Part shown: positions 8,685 through 22,439 of the stretch, piece after piece | Position numbering within the stretch: position 1 is the first letter of the stretch | Layout of the letters: each line of letters opens with the position of its first letter | Origin: Azolla pinnata | Taxonomy: Eukaryota > Streptophyta > Polypodiopsida > Salviniales > Salviniaceae | Direction: 5' to 3' | Length of the DNA: 41,882 bases | NCBI GenBank assembly: GCA_037176905.1 | Contig: JBBBWG010032586.1 | Coordinates: forward strand, 1 to 41,882 | The notes under the pieces: generated by a model | Told to the model about the DNA's origin: nothing | Database searches by the model: none | What the model saw: only the letters and a program-made list of their open reading frames with translations | Position numbers and translations under genes: made by a program

Positions 8685-11294
8685 GATCATCACTCGGCTT
8701 TGATCCACAGGTAAAAGAAACAGAAAAGCAGACTCTGGAGCTAAAGATCTTAGCAGCATTGCAAAGAGGGCTTGATCCCTCTGGAATTTGGCAGCGCTTC
8801 AAAGGGATTCTGTTGTGATATATGATTGGATTGATTTGGAGCAGGCGGCAGGCGACGAGCGCGGAGATGGAGATGGAGAGGGAGCGGACGCTGCAGAACG
8901 CGGTAGGGCTGAGCCTGCTCCCGCCGCTGGAGCACCTCCTGCTGCAAGAGTGCCCGTGAGTTCTTCCTCCTCCTTCTCCTTCTTCTTCTTCTTCTTCCAT
9001 TTCCCCTGTTTTCCTTCTTCCTTTGGCATTTTCGATCGCGAGTTCGAATCCCGCCCCAAACCAAAACCCCCCCCCCCCAAAAAACCATCATCAGCTTACA
9101 TTTTCTTAGAACATCAAATCCTTCAAATGTCTTACAAGATCAAATCCTAGCAAACCCAATACATATATATAGGTAAAGCTTGTAGTGTTAGAAGCCGAAT
9201 CCCGAAAGCACTTCGAGTCGATCAGAAGCAGAAGAAGAGGAGCCAAGTCGATCCGATCCCGATCCTGATCGAGAGCCTCGTCTCGCCGATCTCTTTTTCT
9301 ACCTAAAGTTAGTTAGCATCGGTTGTCCAGACTTCTACTAGGAAAGCGCGAGTCATCGGATTCGGCCCCATCCGCGCCCAGCTTGTGCGTCCTCTCGGTC
9401 CCATGTTCTTCTGTGTATATATATAAAAAGCCTCGGGGAAACTGGATCCTCCGTAGGACGCGGACACGGCCCCCCAATCGGAACATGTTACTTGTTCACC
9501 GCATCTCCTCTAAGTAATAATGTATTATTAGGCCAGCAAGAAGCTTTTAGAGAACCCGCGGGGGGGGCGGGCGCGAACTGAGTTACGAATTCGTATAGGC
9601 AAGTAAGTAAGCCCTGAGAACCCACCAAGCAGCGGTGGAGCCCTCTGGGTTCTCGCGACCACATTGTTGCTTAGCGCCTTTTTAGGCCGCTCCAAGCCAA
9701 CTTTCGTTTTCTTTCTCTTCTTTTGTTTTACCCGATAAACATATACTCCGATTAGTGAACAAAAGAACTGCCACAGTGCCTGCGAAACATCTGTATAACA
9801 GTCCTAACACGATAAAACCGAAATCCCACATCTTTTATGTATCATCAAGCATGTCAACCGAAAGCAGCTATAGCTTTCTTGTGCACAATCTAGCTAATTT
9901 GGGGCAAAAGACGGATCTGAAGCAAAAAAAAAAGCTAAACAGCATCTGCATCCGATGACGTAACGATGGTAGAACCGCATGTGCAATTTCAAGTTCGTAT
10001 CGGAGCGGGGCGAGATGTAAGCGTGCCCGAGCCGGCGGCCGCGAGGACCACCCGCGCCCCCGTCTCTCGGCGGCCGCATTTGTTCGGGTCTTCTGTCCGC
10101 ATTTTGGCCTTGTCTTCCTGTCTCCATTGTCCCCCCTGAGGTGTGAAACGGGCGGCAGGCACGAAGAGAGCGCGCGGGTAAAGTTGTTGGCTGGCGGTGT
10201 CAGGAGACGTAAGCCCATTCCCGCAATCAATCTTCGCGCAGCTTTTCTCTTTCTTTTCTTTCTTTTTTTCTCGTCGAGGAGGGGGTTGGGCTGGTGGCCT
10301 CCGGATGGTACGGGGCATAAACCAATTTACCGATGAATACCGAGGCCGAGGCCATGTCGAGCTGAGCCGCAAGGGGGGGCGCGAGTACGTTGCAAACACG
10401 TCGATCCAACAGTGTTTCGACACATCGATATGTGTAGATATATATATATATATATATATGTAGAGGTTACTTACGTATCCTTTCTTGTTATGGGCGTAAC
10501 TTTATGAACCTGTTTTTAAGCCTAATTTTCAATGGTTTAAGGGTAGGATCACGGTTATCTCAAATCACGTCTCAGGATACCGTAATTAAAGAAGGTAGGC
10601 AATCTGCTCTTCATATAGGCCAAACTTCCAGCGCTCCCCGACCCACTCAGTGCTTTCGCACCTGTCAAAATGACCATACGGGTTCGTCCCAATCTTTCTT
10701 TCGCTCGAGGCTGGTTGGTGCCGTTCAATCACCCCCCTTAATCTATTCTTTTGACCTCTAATCTTCTCTAGTATTGCTTCATCATCAGTAAATCCGTAAA
10801 ATTTTCCCCTCCTCAAGCTCTTGGCCATGGGCATAACCTTGACAACCTGTTTCGAAGGCCAATTTTCAATGGTTTAAGGGTAAGATAATGGTTATGTTAA
10901 ATAACGTCTCAGGATGCCGTAATGAAAGGAGGTGGATAATCCCCCTTTATATAGGTTAAACTTCCAGCACTCCCTTACCACGGGGTGCTTTCATACTTGT
11001 CAAGTGACCATATGGGTTTCTCTTTGCGGCGCAGCCGGTGACGCTTAACCCCACTCTGGACTTTTTTTTTTTCTCTTGTGTTTTTTGTTTTCGGGCAGGA
11101 AGAGAGCGAAAGCGGAGATGGTGAAGTCCCACATGAAGATCTGTGGCGGCTCGCCCAAGTCGAGCAGCAACAAGCCCGGGATCATCTCGTCATCGTACCA
11201 ATTCCACCACCATGCTCATGGCACGAGTTCGGCAGGCAAGAACCCGTCGTCCAACAACCTTTGCAAGCGCTTCTTCCGGCAATCCCTCGAATGA
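5149..11294 (+). CDS. SOK: SOSEKI (DUF966) DIX-domain cell-polarity protein, 7 exons, 976 aa
   Basis: Predicted exons are 5149-5323, 5516-5585, 5897-6075, 6238-7528, 7802-8710, 8845-8955 and 11099-11294. All introns are GT-AG and the phases agree to the TGA. Residues 25-115 are the SOSEKI DIX domain ([59 protein letters not shown]), which polymerises head to tail in the family. Other SOSEKI blocks are AATQTE (about 182-187), [10 protein letters not shown] (420-429), then [14 protein letters not shown] and [10 protein letters not shown] in exon 5, and a Cys/His end (LLLQEC, HMKIC). SOSEKIs mark polar corners of plant cells at the plasma membrane. This protein is much longer than typical angiosperm members because of His, Asn, Ser, Ala and Gln runs. 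The DIX part and the phase-checked exons are firm. The exon 5 acceptor (7801) has a weak pyrimidine tract and is less certain. Confidence 0.9.
5344..5485. repeat. (TGAT/TGAC)n microsatellite in SOSEKI intron 1
   Basis: Almost the whole of intron 1 (5324-5515) is a TGAY tetranucleotide array with some TTAC interruptions. The donor (GGTAAGT) and acceptor (CTCAG) lie just outside it. Another array, (TTGC)n/(TTTGC)n, occupies 5596-5656 in intron 2, and (ATC)n occupies 6188-6221 in intron 3. Short-tandem arrays therefore sit in each of the first three introns. Confidence 0.9.
6463..6552 (+). repeat. Coding (CAY)n, (AAC)n, (AGC)n tracts: His, Asn and Ser homopolymers in SOSEKI
   Basis: Within SOSEKI exon 4, triplet arrays are translated as consecutive His, Asn and Ser runs with mixed Asn/Ser afterwards. 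Codon use inside the runs mixes CAC/CAT but is nearly pure for AAC and AGC, suggesting recent slippage for the latter. Similar runs occur at 7155-7215 (Asn/Ser) and 8504-8560 (Asn with Cys interruptions). Confidence 0.9.
8067..8114 (+). repeat. Telomere-like (AACCCT)8 array translated as (Asn-Pro)8 inside SOSEKI exon 5
   Basis: Eight perfect AACCCT units lie in the reading frame between EPL and [12 protein letters not shown], which are flanking SOSEKI sequences. The hexamer length keeps the frame. The unit equals the TTAGGG-type telomere repeat, not the common plant heptamer TTTAGGG. An array this perfect in a coding exon points to recent expansion or a capture event. Confidence 0.92.
8625..8693 (+). 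repeat. (CAG/CAA)n polyglutamine tract in SOSEKI exon 5
   Basis: A run of CAG codons with CAA at both ends encodes about 22 Gln just before the end of exon 5 (LGSAPPK, then Gln run, then DHHSALIHR). Shorter Gln stretches lie at 7900-7950. Length polymorphism is expected. Confidence 0.9.
9616..9654. repeat. Inverted repeat (9-bp perfect arms) in SOSEKI intron 6
   Basis: GAGAACCCA at 9616-9624 pairs with TGGGTTCTC at 9646-9654 across a 21-base loop that itself contains complementary CCACC and GGTGG. It could fold as an RNA hairpin in the intron. No gene or known element is associated with it. Confidence 0.6.
10490..11057 (+). repeat. Pair of diverged direct repeats (about 230-250 bp) in SOSEKI intron 6, TRIM-like
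   Basis: Copy A (10490-10740) and copy B (10827-11057) align along their length. Shared words are ATGGGC.TAAC, AACCTGTTT, AATTTTCAATGGTTTAAGGG, ACGTCTCAGGAT.CCGTAAT, ATATAGG, AAACTTCCAGC and GACCATA.GGGTT. A spacer of about 86 bases separates them. Both copies start TGGG and carry a TATATAGG-like box two thirds along. The layout resembles terminal-repeat retrotransposons in miniature, or a simple tandem duplication of a solo LTR. I cannot see a primer-binding site, so the class is unproven. Copy B ends about 40 bases before the last SOSEKI acceptor. Confidence 0.7.
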
Positions 11295-11364
11295 CATGAA
11301 AAGAAGAAAGAACCTTGCAAGCTTGTGGCGTGGGCACCGCTGCCGATCGGATTCATCCACTGTC

Positions 11365-11395
<31 letters not shown>

Positions 11396-13856
11396 ATGTC
11401 GTCCGATTGGACAGACGGTGGGTGAGAAGAAACTGGATGATACTCTCTTTCTCTTGTTAATACTCTCTCGCAGTCTACACTTTCTTTCCCATCTTCACCC
11501 TTCTTCTTGATCTTGATCATCATCTTCATCTTCATGTTCTTCTTCTTCTTCTTCTTCTTCAATGCAGCATGGATCTTGATCGATTTCAATGCCGCATTAA
11601 TGCAATTGTGGATGCCATTGAATGGTGTCCCTACGAGGACGACGGAGCCTACGCCCGGCATTTGAATTGTCTAGGCCCCCTAATGCCAATAGTCTCGCTC
11701 CCCGTCGAAGCTTGAACCCAACTCTGCCCATCAATTGACATCGGTGAGTGTCAGAATGTCCGATCATCGGCCACCTTACGTAGCAATGGTTGTAGGAGGA
11801 GGAGAAGTTTTTCCATGGATTGGCTTGACAACTGTGTGTATAGGGAAGGCCTAATAAATAGCTTGCAGTTGCCGCTCGATCTCTTCATGATCGTTGCTGC
11901 GATCTTGGCATGGAGAGCGTACATACGTAGTCAGTCGTTCGTCACTTGCCACTGTACCACGTGCAACGTTGGTAGGCACCTGTGAAACGTTCCAGTCGAG
12001 AAAGGGTTCGTAAGGGATTGATTGGTTGCTTCAGATGGATGTTATTTCCTCCTCCCATTTTTACTCCATTTTTTGAAAACAATTTTGCGATACCTCTTTC
12101 TCGAATCTATGTTTTCCAAACACCCGGCGAGATTAGTCCCATGCCCTATGGTATTCTGTTTGGTTGTGTGTTTTCTACTTCAAACCACCAGATGCTCGTC
12201 TCGGGACGAAGGTGTGGGTCAAAACAAAAAACCAAAAAAAAGATTTGGTGTGTGTGTGTGTTTTGCTGGTTGATTTTTGCTAACCACCTTGACATGGACT
12301 TGCGGAAGAGTTACTACTACTATTACCGCTACTGTTACTGCTGCTGCTACAACAACTACTACTACTAGTTGCTCTTCGGATCGATCCCGAATCTCTCTTG
12401 AGCCTCGAGCACGCATCACCATAGCCTCTACTTCCTTCCTCGAATGTCTGTCATGTCCATCCCATCCGTCTGGCCGGCCAATGAAGCCGATCGTTCCTTA
12501 AATGGCTGGCCGAAAAAAGGAGGAAGAAGAAGGAAGGAAGAGTTCAAGCAACAGAAGATCCTCGAGCTGTCCATCAGTTGAATCGCCGCAGGGTGGCGTA
12601 TAAATCTCTCCGATTGCATGTCTTTAAAAAGAAGGCCCCTCCCTGCACACGTAAACGGGGAGGACTGCTCTCTGACCGAGGGGAAGCTTCTGGCATCGCT
12701 CGTCCCAAGTCGTTACGAAATGTGAACGCGTTGACTTGCCCGAGATCTCTTCTCTGGGAAGGCCAAGTGTGGACACGTTTACTCTTCTGGTTGTTGTTGT
12801 TGTTGTTGTGGTGGTGGTGGTGGCCATGGCTATGGCGAAGCTGACAGACAGAGAGACAGAGCTAGACATGCAGACTCTGACAGACAGATAGTTTTTGACC
12901 CCGTAATGCTCCCCTCTTTTCTTCTAGTTTTGTTTTTTTACCGCAGAGGACGCGGACAAAAGTCCACAGAGAGTCCTTTCTTCTTTGTGTACGACATCCG
13001 GTCGGGTAGGGGGAGAATCCGAGACAAACAGACAGACAGCTCTCTCGTGTTCCCTGACTCTGGAATCTTTCTTTACCGACTCGATGCCTTTTTTTTTTCG
13101 CCCTTGGAGATTAGATGATTGCATTCTGTAATTGTCATCATACTCTTGTAGACGAGTGGATACACAAAACGCTATTTGTACGTTCTGTCTCATGGGGCCC
13201 CATATTGGCCCAAGAAGATGTTAATATATCTTTCTTTCTTTCTCTCTCTCTCTCTGTAGTTGTTGGCCAAACGCTCTTCCGAACCCGCCTTCTCGATGTC
13301 CCCTGCTGGAGGAGCTCTTTGCAAGCACGCATGTTCGCTCTTTTAAGTGAACGTTTGATTGCCGCATTCGACGTCGACAGTACACGAGATAGCTAGCACC
13401 CACAACTGGCGGGATTCAGCATGTGGTGCCTGAAGAATCAAAAGCCTAATCGGTGAGCTCATACTATAGGGCATATAGCCAGCTGATTGCATTTGGCTGC
13501 TAATCAAGTCTTCAAAATTAAGCTCTAGAGAGAGAGAGAGAGGAGAAGTCAACGTCTGAGCTACGAAATAGGCTCTGGTCAATCTGGAGAAAGAAGCCGG
13601 AGCTTGTTCGAGACTCGTATATTGATCTGACAACCAATCGACGTGGAGACGAACGGGATTGAGACGGGTACCAGATGTCCCTCCCTAGAGGAATCACCTC
13701 ATAGCAACGAAGTCAAAGCATCGACTCTTCCCTTACGCCACCCAGACATCATGTGAATCTCAGCCTTGTGCACGACTGTTTACCGGTACCATCTCGAAGC
13801 TCACAATTTTTACGAGATCGATCATGTCTGCCCTCCGTCCAATGATGATGCCAAAA
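11295..13856. other. Intergenic region between SOSEKI and the dioxygenase gene
   Basis: It contains the SOSEKI 3' UTR, including (GTT)n at 11367-11394 and (TTC)n at 11538-11560. Further simple tracts are TAC/GCT triplets at 12311-12366, (GTT)n/(GGT)n at 12791-12825 and (TC)n at 13237-13256. The motif AGAAGATGTTAATATATC at about 13214 followed by TTTC runs resembles the one near 2214. I see no gene; the ORFs of up to 128 codons are low-complexity or lack any recognisable domain. Confidence 0.5.
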
Positions 13857-14235
13857 CATACATACATACAGACAAACAGCCATACAATCATACCTACATA
13901 CATACAGTCATACAATCATACATATATACATACATACATACAGTCATTCAATCATACAGATGTACATACATACAATCAGAGCTATGTAGAGATGTACAAG
14001 CACAAATGTGCATACCCAATGTGTCGATGCAAATGTACATGTATTCTGTAAGTTGCACATGTGTGTGTTTGTATGTATGTGTGTATGTGTGTGTGTATGT
14101 ATGTTTGTATGTATGTATGTATGTATGTATGTATGTATGTATGTATGTATGTCTTTATGTATGTACATACGTATACACACCGTATGCATCATATACACGT
14201 TGCGTATTTTGTTGTATGTACATACGTACGCATCA
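13857..14235. repeat. Head-to-head microsatellite: (CATA)n-rich arm facing (TATG)n-rich arm
   Basis: From 13857 to about 13990 the + strand is a CATACATACA-type array with a higher-order unit, CATACATACAGTCATACAATCATAC, repeated with variation. From about 14062 to 14172, and again to 14235, the + strand is TGTATGTATG. The two arms are largely complementary, so the region can form a long imperfect hairpin or cruciform with a 60-70 base loop. It lies 90 bases upstream of the start codon of the next gene, in its promoter or 5' UTR. Confidence 0.85.
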
Positions 14236-14322
14236 CCGCTAGTTTAGTTTTCTGTTGTTTTTGTCGTTTTGGATTCCATCCTCTGTTTCCCCTGCCCCCT
14301 CGACCCCATCAGAGCATCGGCA

Positions 14323-17584
<3,262 letters not shown>

Positions 17585-20015
17585 GATAACTCATGAGTCA
17601 CGAGTGTAATGCGCTGCATAGCTCCAGAAACCGTTGCTAAGTTTAAAGTTCTTCCTTGCAGGCCAACCTTTTTTATTGATGATTTGAAATATAATTTCTA
17701 AATCGATTGCTCACTGTATATATTACAAGAATTATTTGATGTATTTTTATGTGCCATAACAAGGGAAATGAACAACGGTTGATTAGAATCTTCAATCAAA
17801 CTACCATGTTATTTGAACTTTTTTAATTATTTATGTTAGTGCTTTCTAGTGCTCATATTTTGAGGCTGGTTGACCATGTGTGTCATTGAAGTGAATGGGA
17901 ACATGTACCATCATGTAAATGCAATATATGTGACTTAGGCTCCCTAAGACACATTGCGAGAATATGGCCTTTTCATTGTTGATGCATCAAGGATCAAGTG
18001 TGGTGCTGGCCATCCTCCAAAGTGGCGTATCTTTTATCGGTTTCCTGGTTCCATATCCTTTTGATCTTCAAAAGAATTATGCTGATCTTGCTTTCTTTGT
18101 ATTCACAATGACCGTTATTGCTGTGAAATGGCGTGCTCTGGATTGAAAAATGGGAGGTTTTCCATTCAATGTTTTCCGAAATGCATACTCCCCATTCTTT
18201 CCTTAATGTATGAAGGCTAAATACAAATGTGCCATGTGTAGCCCAGTAATTCTCTACAAGATATGTTTTTGTTGACATAATCTATATGGGGGCCTTTAAA
18301 TTGAGTTGATTGGATTAACTTAAACTGTGTTGTTATTGGTGGGTACCCCGCACATGATTAGTCAGCTAAACAATGATTTATGGTTTTTATTCCCCACTAA
18401 CTGAGAGACTTAAGGTCTTGTATATAACCTCGATGGTTCTAGGTGGAGCTGTCTTTGATCGAAGCATTTGCTGCTACAGGTTTTCTGATTGACATCTATT
18501 ATTTTTTAAATGAATAAACTTTATAGGCTACATTTGGCCTATTGAATACTATTGTTAACGATTGAAGCTCAGTGCATTGCAAATACTTGGACCCTCAGCT
18601 TTTCTAATCATCTTTATTCAAATGCGTGAATTGAAACATCAAATCATGTCTGAAAAAATTCCACGAGTTTGAAGATTTTGCCTACAATAGACTACTCATC
18701 AAGACATGACCTCAACATAACACAATTTAATATATGGTTACACATTGTAACTTCCTACAGTCACCATACGCAAAGGCAATCGGGATATTGTTTTGCATGG
18801 CAATAGGTTGGAGGAGACCCCAACCGACCAATTTGGTCAAACATCTTCTTTGGCGTATCTTTGGGATGGTGGGACTTAAGAGGAATAGTTGATCAGTCAG
18901 TCTCATTTAGAACGAAAGGCTGTTAATGTTTTGCCCTTGGAAGAACAGATCTGATTTCCACTCTCCAAATAAGAAATTGTGTGGTGCTATATGCTCAGTG
19001 CTGCATCAGGTCATGTCATTCACATATTTTGTGAAATAATCAGAAGATCTCAATGTTAGGGCAAAGTGTTCCTTGGGGATGAAAAACATATCATGCAATC
19101 TTGATACATCCATCACTGATACGGACTATCATGCAGTTGAATGCCATGGCCCACTAAGATATGTGTGCACAGAAGAATGTTAGCAGGTTGCTTGGTCGTG
19201 ACATTAAATAAGAAAGAAAAAGAGGTTTTGAGTGAAGAAACCCAACTTGCCAATAGCTTGAAAGAGAGAGAAAAGGAAAGAGAGGAGGGAGAGACAAACC
19301 TCTTCCCTTAAATGCAGAAGACAAAGAAAAAGATGGGCAAGCTCCCAACAACCAACTGTGATGAAAGCAAAGAAGGATCAATACCCCGACAGCAATCAGA
19401 AAAGTTGATTTGAGTAAGGAGATCCGTAGAAAAGAAAGATGTTTCATCATAGCCTCATAGAGAGAGAAACCTACATTATCAGTTTAGGGTTTCATAGATT
19501 GCACATTCACAATGCACAATGCAATCAGAAATCAAGAAATCAAGCTACAAGCACACATGGAATGAAAACTCTAGATGGACAAAGTATAGCTACATTGATT
19601 TGCCTAGGGACCACCTCTAAACTTGGATGGTCTAGCTTGTGGCATGGTTTCATTGCCATAGACATTTCCATTATACAAAACTACGGAGTCTCTCCCATCG
19701 GTATGTCATGGCAATGTCTCCAGACTTGACAGTCGGGAGAAAGGCCATCTACAATATACCAAATACTAATTCAGAAAACTAAGGCATCATGTCATGCCTT
19801 TGGACAACGAAATAATGAACAAATGAAAATTAGCGGGTGATGCCACTGAAGAAACTGAACTCATCAGCATGAAACCAATTAGATATGATGATTGAAGTGT
19901 ATGAGGAGGTTTGAACCACAAGGATAAGCATACGAGATACAACTTATACATATATATACACAAAACACTACCAGTTACAACTTGTATTCATCCTACCATG
20001 AAAAGACCTTGGAGT
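17585..20015. other. Intergenic region with 3' UTRs
   Basis: AT-rich sequence between two convergent gene ends. It should hold the 3' UTR of the dioxygenase gene (left) and of the minus-strand PLP enzyme (right). I recognise no gene, RNA or repeat array. A purine-rich GAAAGAGAGAG tract lies at 19258-19291. Confidence 0.5.
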
Positions 20016-22364
20016 CTACTGCCCTCCGAGTATAACTGTCTCTTGGTTCAAAGAGCGGTATCGCCACACCTCCTTCGACACGAAATCTGCGTCTAGAAAT
20101 TTGGCCAGAAATGCCCAGAACTTATATACATCCTCGTAGTTGGAGAGGAATCCAAGAGCGATGGTGACCACTCCAATCCGAGGGCATTTCCAATCACTAC
20201 CACAACTAGAAACCTCCCTTAGTGAGAAGCTGCCTGCCCCATTGAGCTTCTCTTTCAGTTCCGATGAATGCTTGAGGTGATGAAGAGTAGAGACTCCTAT
20301 TGAAATACTGCTTCGATCAGCCAGCTTTTGTACTAGCAAAGGGTGGAGAAGGTTTCCTCTCCAGTCGAACAGATTGAAGGCTACAGCAGGGCCACGATCG
20401 AACTTAAGCTTAGGCCCATATATTTGTATCAATGGATTTGGTGAAGTTAAGCCTGGATGTTGAAGCTTCAGCATCGATGTGACAAGCCAATTGATTAGGC
20501 ACCGGTATCTGATATTTGTCTTGCTATAACCTAGAGTTTCTGCATGGTCGAGACCTCTGCATGTGATCTCAGGCTCCTTCCTAGTGTACAATGATACATC
20601 ATACCGGATAGAATCATTGAGCTGTGAGCTGCTGCAGCTTGGGCTCTCTTCATCATGCGAAAGCACGGCTGATGTTGCATCACTCCTCATTGAATAAGAA
20701 GAAGAAGCATTCAGGCAATCATAGACTTGATTACAAGAAGCTCGGGATGACCCTTTCCGAGGTTGGGAGTAAGGACCCAAAATATCTCTATTGCATACAC
20801 CGAATGCATAATGTCGATTCACCTCACAAACCGAATCATCATCATCATCACCAGCACCAACACCAGCATCATCACCATCATTATCACCACCACTATCATC
20901 ACGAACATCATCAGCATTTTCGTCATCATCATCATCATCATCGATATTATTGCAGCCTCTAGTGGAAGGACAAGCTTTCTCTGAGCACATCACGTGGTTC
21001 CCTTCAGTACTTTTGCCTTTGAAGCATCTTTCATCTTCCGATAGCAGCATTGGCGTTGGGATCAATCTCACCATGCCAACTCCTCTGGCAGCGGAAGTGC
21101 TGAGAAGCTTTTTTACAGCACAGCGTTTGATGAGTAAACAGCCAAAGCCAGTTGGGTCTAATCCATAGACCTTGAAAAAGGATGTGACAATGAAATCGGG
21201 GTGAAATACCGATAGACCAAGGGCGCCCAAAGCTTTCGGCATCAATGCTGAGGCATCGAGGAGCACCTCCCACCCATTCTCTTGTGCTTGGTACATCCAT
21301 TGGTAGGAGTATCTAGCACCAGTTACTCTCGATAACACTGGAAAAACTAGCAAACCTTGTGCAAAGCCCATGTCATCCTCCTCTTCCTCTTCCTTCGACT
21401 TCTTCTGCTTCTTCTTCGTCATCATCGCTTTCTTCTTGTCGATCTGTAGTTTCTTCCGGAGATCGGTGATGCATAGCGCTTGTGATGGCCATCTAAAGTT
21501 TGCATTCATAACCATAGCCCCTTTATTCTTAGCTGTCTCTTCCATCCTGCTCACAGCCTCACACTCGTAGTCATACACTGTCAGAAGCTTCCTCTTCGTG
21601 TGGAAGGGATACGATTCGGCCAGCAGCTTAAAAGCTGATTCTTGGCTTGATGTAAACACTATGGAGTACTCCGACTCCTGCAGATTGAGAAACCGATATA
21701 TCCTCTGCTTTATATCATGCTCCACGGTACCTTTCTCTGCGCCTCCGTATAAGGCATGAGTGGGAAGATCCTCGGCTATGTAAGACACTCCTAGGCCTTC
21801 TGCAAGAAGGCCATATCCACAATAGTCAAGAAACACATTTCCGTTTTCATTCAGATATGCGTACTCCGTAACCCTAACCTGGTCCACCTCCTCTGTCTGC
21901 ATATACTCGGGATAAACCCGGATGAAATTCGCGTAGGATTCATCGAGAGACGGGATGGATTCATGGTTGGTAAACCTCTCTTCCGGGCGTGCATTCTTCA
22001 GTGCGTAGAAATTCTTGCGAGTGACGGGCGATTGGACTCTACGGCGCCCCTTGGAATGAGGAGGAGAAGGAGGAGGAGAGGATCTGAGCTCCGTACCTCG
22101 GATCGAGGCGCCTTTGGCTGCGCTTCCTACATGCTTCGGTCTGTAAATCGAATCACAACCATCATCGCCGCCGCCGTCGTCGTCGTCAGCATCATCACCA
22201 GCGGCACCAGCGCCCACATCGTTGATGCGCAGCGCATCGATAGAAGGTATGGTGTCTGCACTGATGCAAGAAAGGTTGAATCGTGGCTTGGCTGGGGATT
22301 GCGGGGGAGCTTTGTCTGCGGCCTTGCTGCTTCTGGGGAACCAGAAGCTCGGGAGGGGAGACAT
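20016..22364 (-). CDS. Molybdenum-cofactor-sulfurase-like PLP-dependent protein, single exon, 782 aa
   Basis: One uninterrupted frame runs from ATG 22364 to TAG 20016. Residues around 125-300 hold FTNHESIPSLDESYANFIRVYPEY, FLDYCGYGLL and SQESAFKLL. The PLP-lysine loop is SFFKVYGLDPTGFG, with Lys398 the likely Schiff-base residue. The C-terminal class V aminotransferase part (RCLINWLVTSMLKLQHPG, GPAVAFNLFDWRG) follows. This matches the plant family of intron-poor proteins annotated as Moco-sulfurase-like, which have the NifS-like fold; they are not the ABA3 enzyme, as no C-terminal MOSC domain is seen. The biochemical role is unknown. Two low-complexity inserts stand out: a Lys/Glu run (about 309-332) and an Asp-rich run (about 471-512) encoded by an ATC microsatellite. 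The frame stays open upstream for 179 codons only because a CATG/CATA array has no stops; I chose the ATG that follows it. Confidence 0.88.
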   Translation of the reverse strand: MSPLPSFWFPRSSKAADKAPPQSPAKPRFNLSCISADTIPSIDALRINDVGAGAAGDDADDDDGGGDDGCDSIYRPKHVGSAAKGASIRGTELRSSPPPSPPHSKGRRRVQSPVTRKNFYALKNARPEERFTNHESIPSLDESYANFIRVYPEYMQTEEVDQVRVTEYAYLNENGNVFLDYCGYGLLAEGLGVSYIAEDLPTHALYGGAEKGTVEHDIKQRIYRFLNLQESEYSIVFTSSQESAFKLLAESYPFHTKRKLLTVYDYECEAVSRMEETAKNKGAMVMNANFRWPSQALCITDLRKKLQIDKKKAMMTKKKQKKSKEEEEEDDMGFAQGLLVFPVLSRVTGARYSYQWMYQAQENGWEVLLDASALMPKALGALGLSVFHPDFIVTSFFKVYGLDPTGFGCLLIKRCAVKKLLSTSAARGVGMVRLIPTPMLLSEDERCFKGKSTEGNHVMCSEKACPSTRGCNNIDDDDDDDENADDVRDDSGGDNDGDDAGVGAGDDDDDSVCEVNRHYAFGVCNRDILGPYSQPRKGSSRASCNQVYDCLNASSSYSMRSDATSAVLSHDEESPSCSSSQLNDSIRYDVSLYTRKEPEITCRGLDHAETLGYSKTNIRYRCLINWLVTSMLKLQHPGLTSPNPLIQIYGPKLKFDRGPAVAFNLFDWRGNLLHPLLVQKLADRSSISIGVSTLHHLKHSSELKEKLNGAGSFSLREVSSCGSDWKCPRIGVVTIALGFLSNYEDVYKFWAFLAKFLDADFVSKEVWRYRSLNQETVILGGQ
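20836..20945 (-). repeat. (GAT)n array encoding the Asp-rich insert of the PLP protein
   Basis: CATCAT/CACCA triplets on the + strand read as Asp and Gly on the coding strand, giving acidic runs between CNNID and SVCEVN. It lies between the PLP lysine region and the C-terminal part, so it is probably a surface loop that tolerates slippage. Confidence 0.85.
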
Positions 22365-22439
22365 GGCGGTTGCAGAGCATCGATCTGAACAGAAACAGAA
22401 GAGAAGAAGAAGAAGAAGACGACGAAGAAGAACCCTTCT

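Noticed and set aside
9036-9058. tRNA B-box-like sequence (AGTTCGAATCCCGC)
   Set aside because: No A box, anticodon arm or acceptor stem can be built around it.
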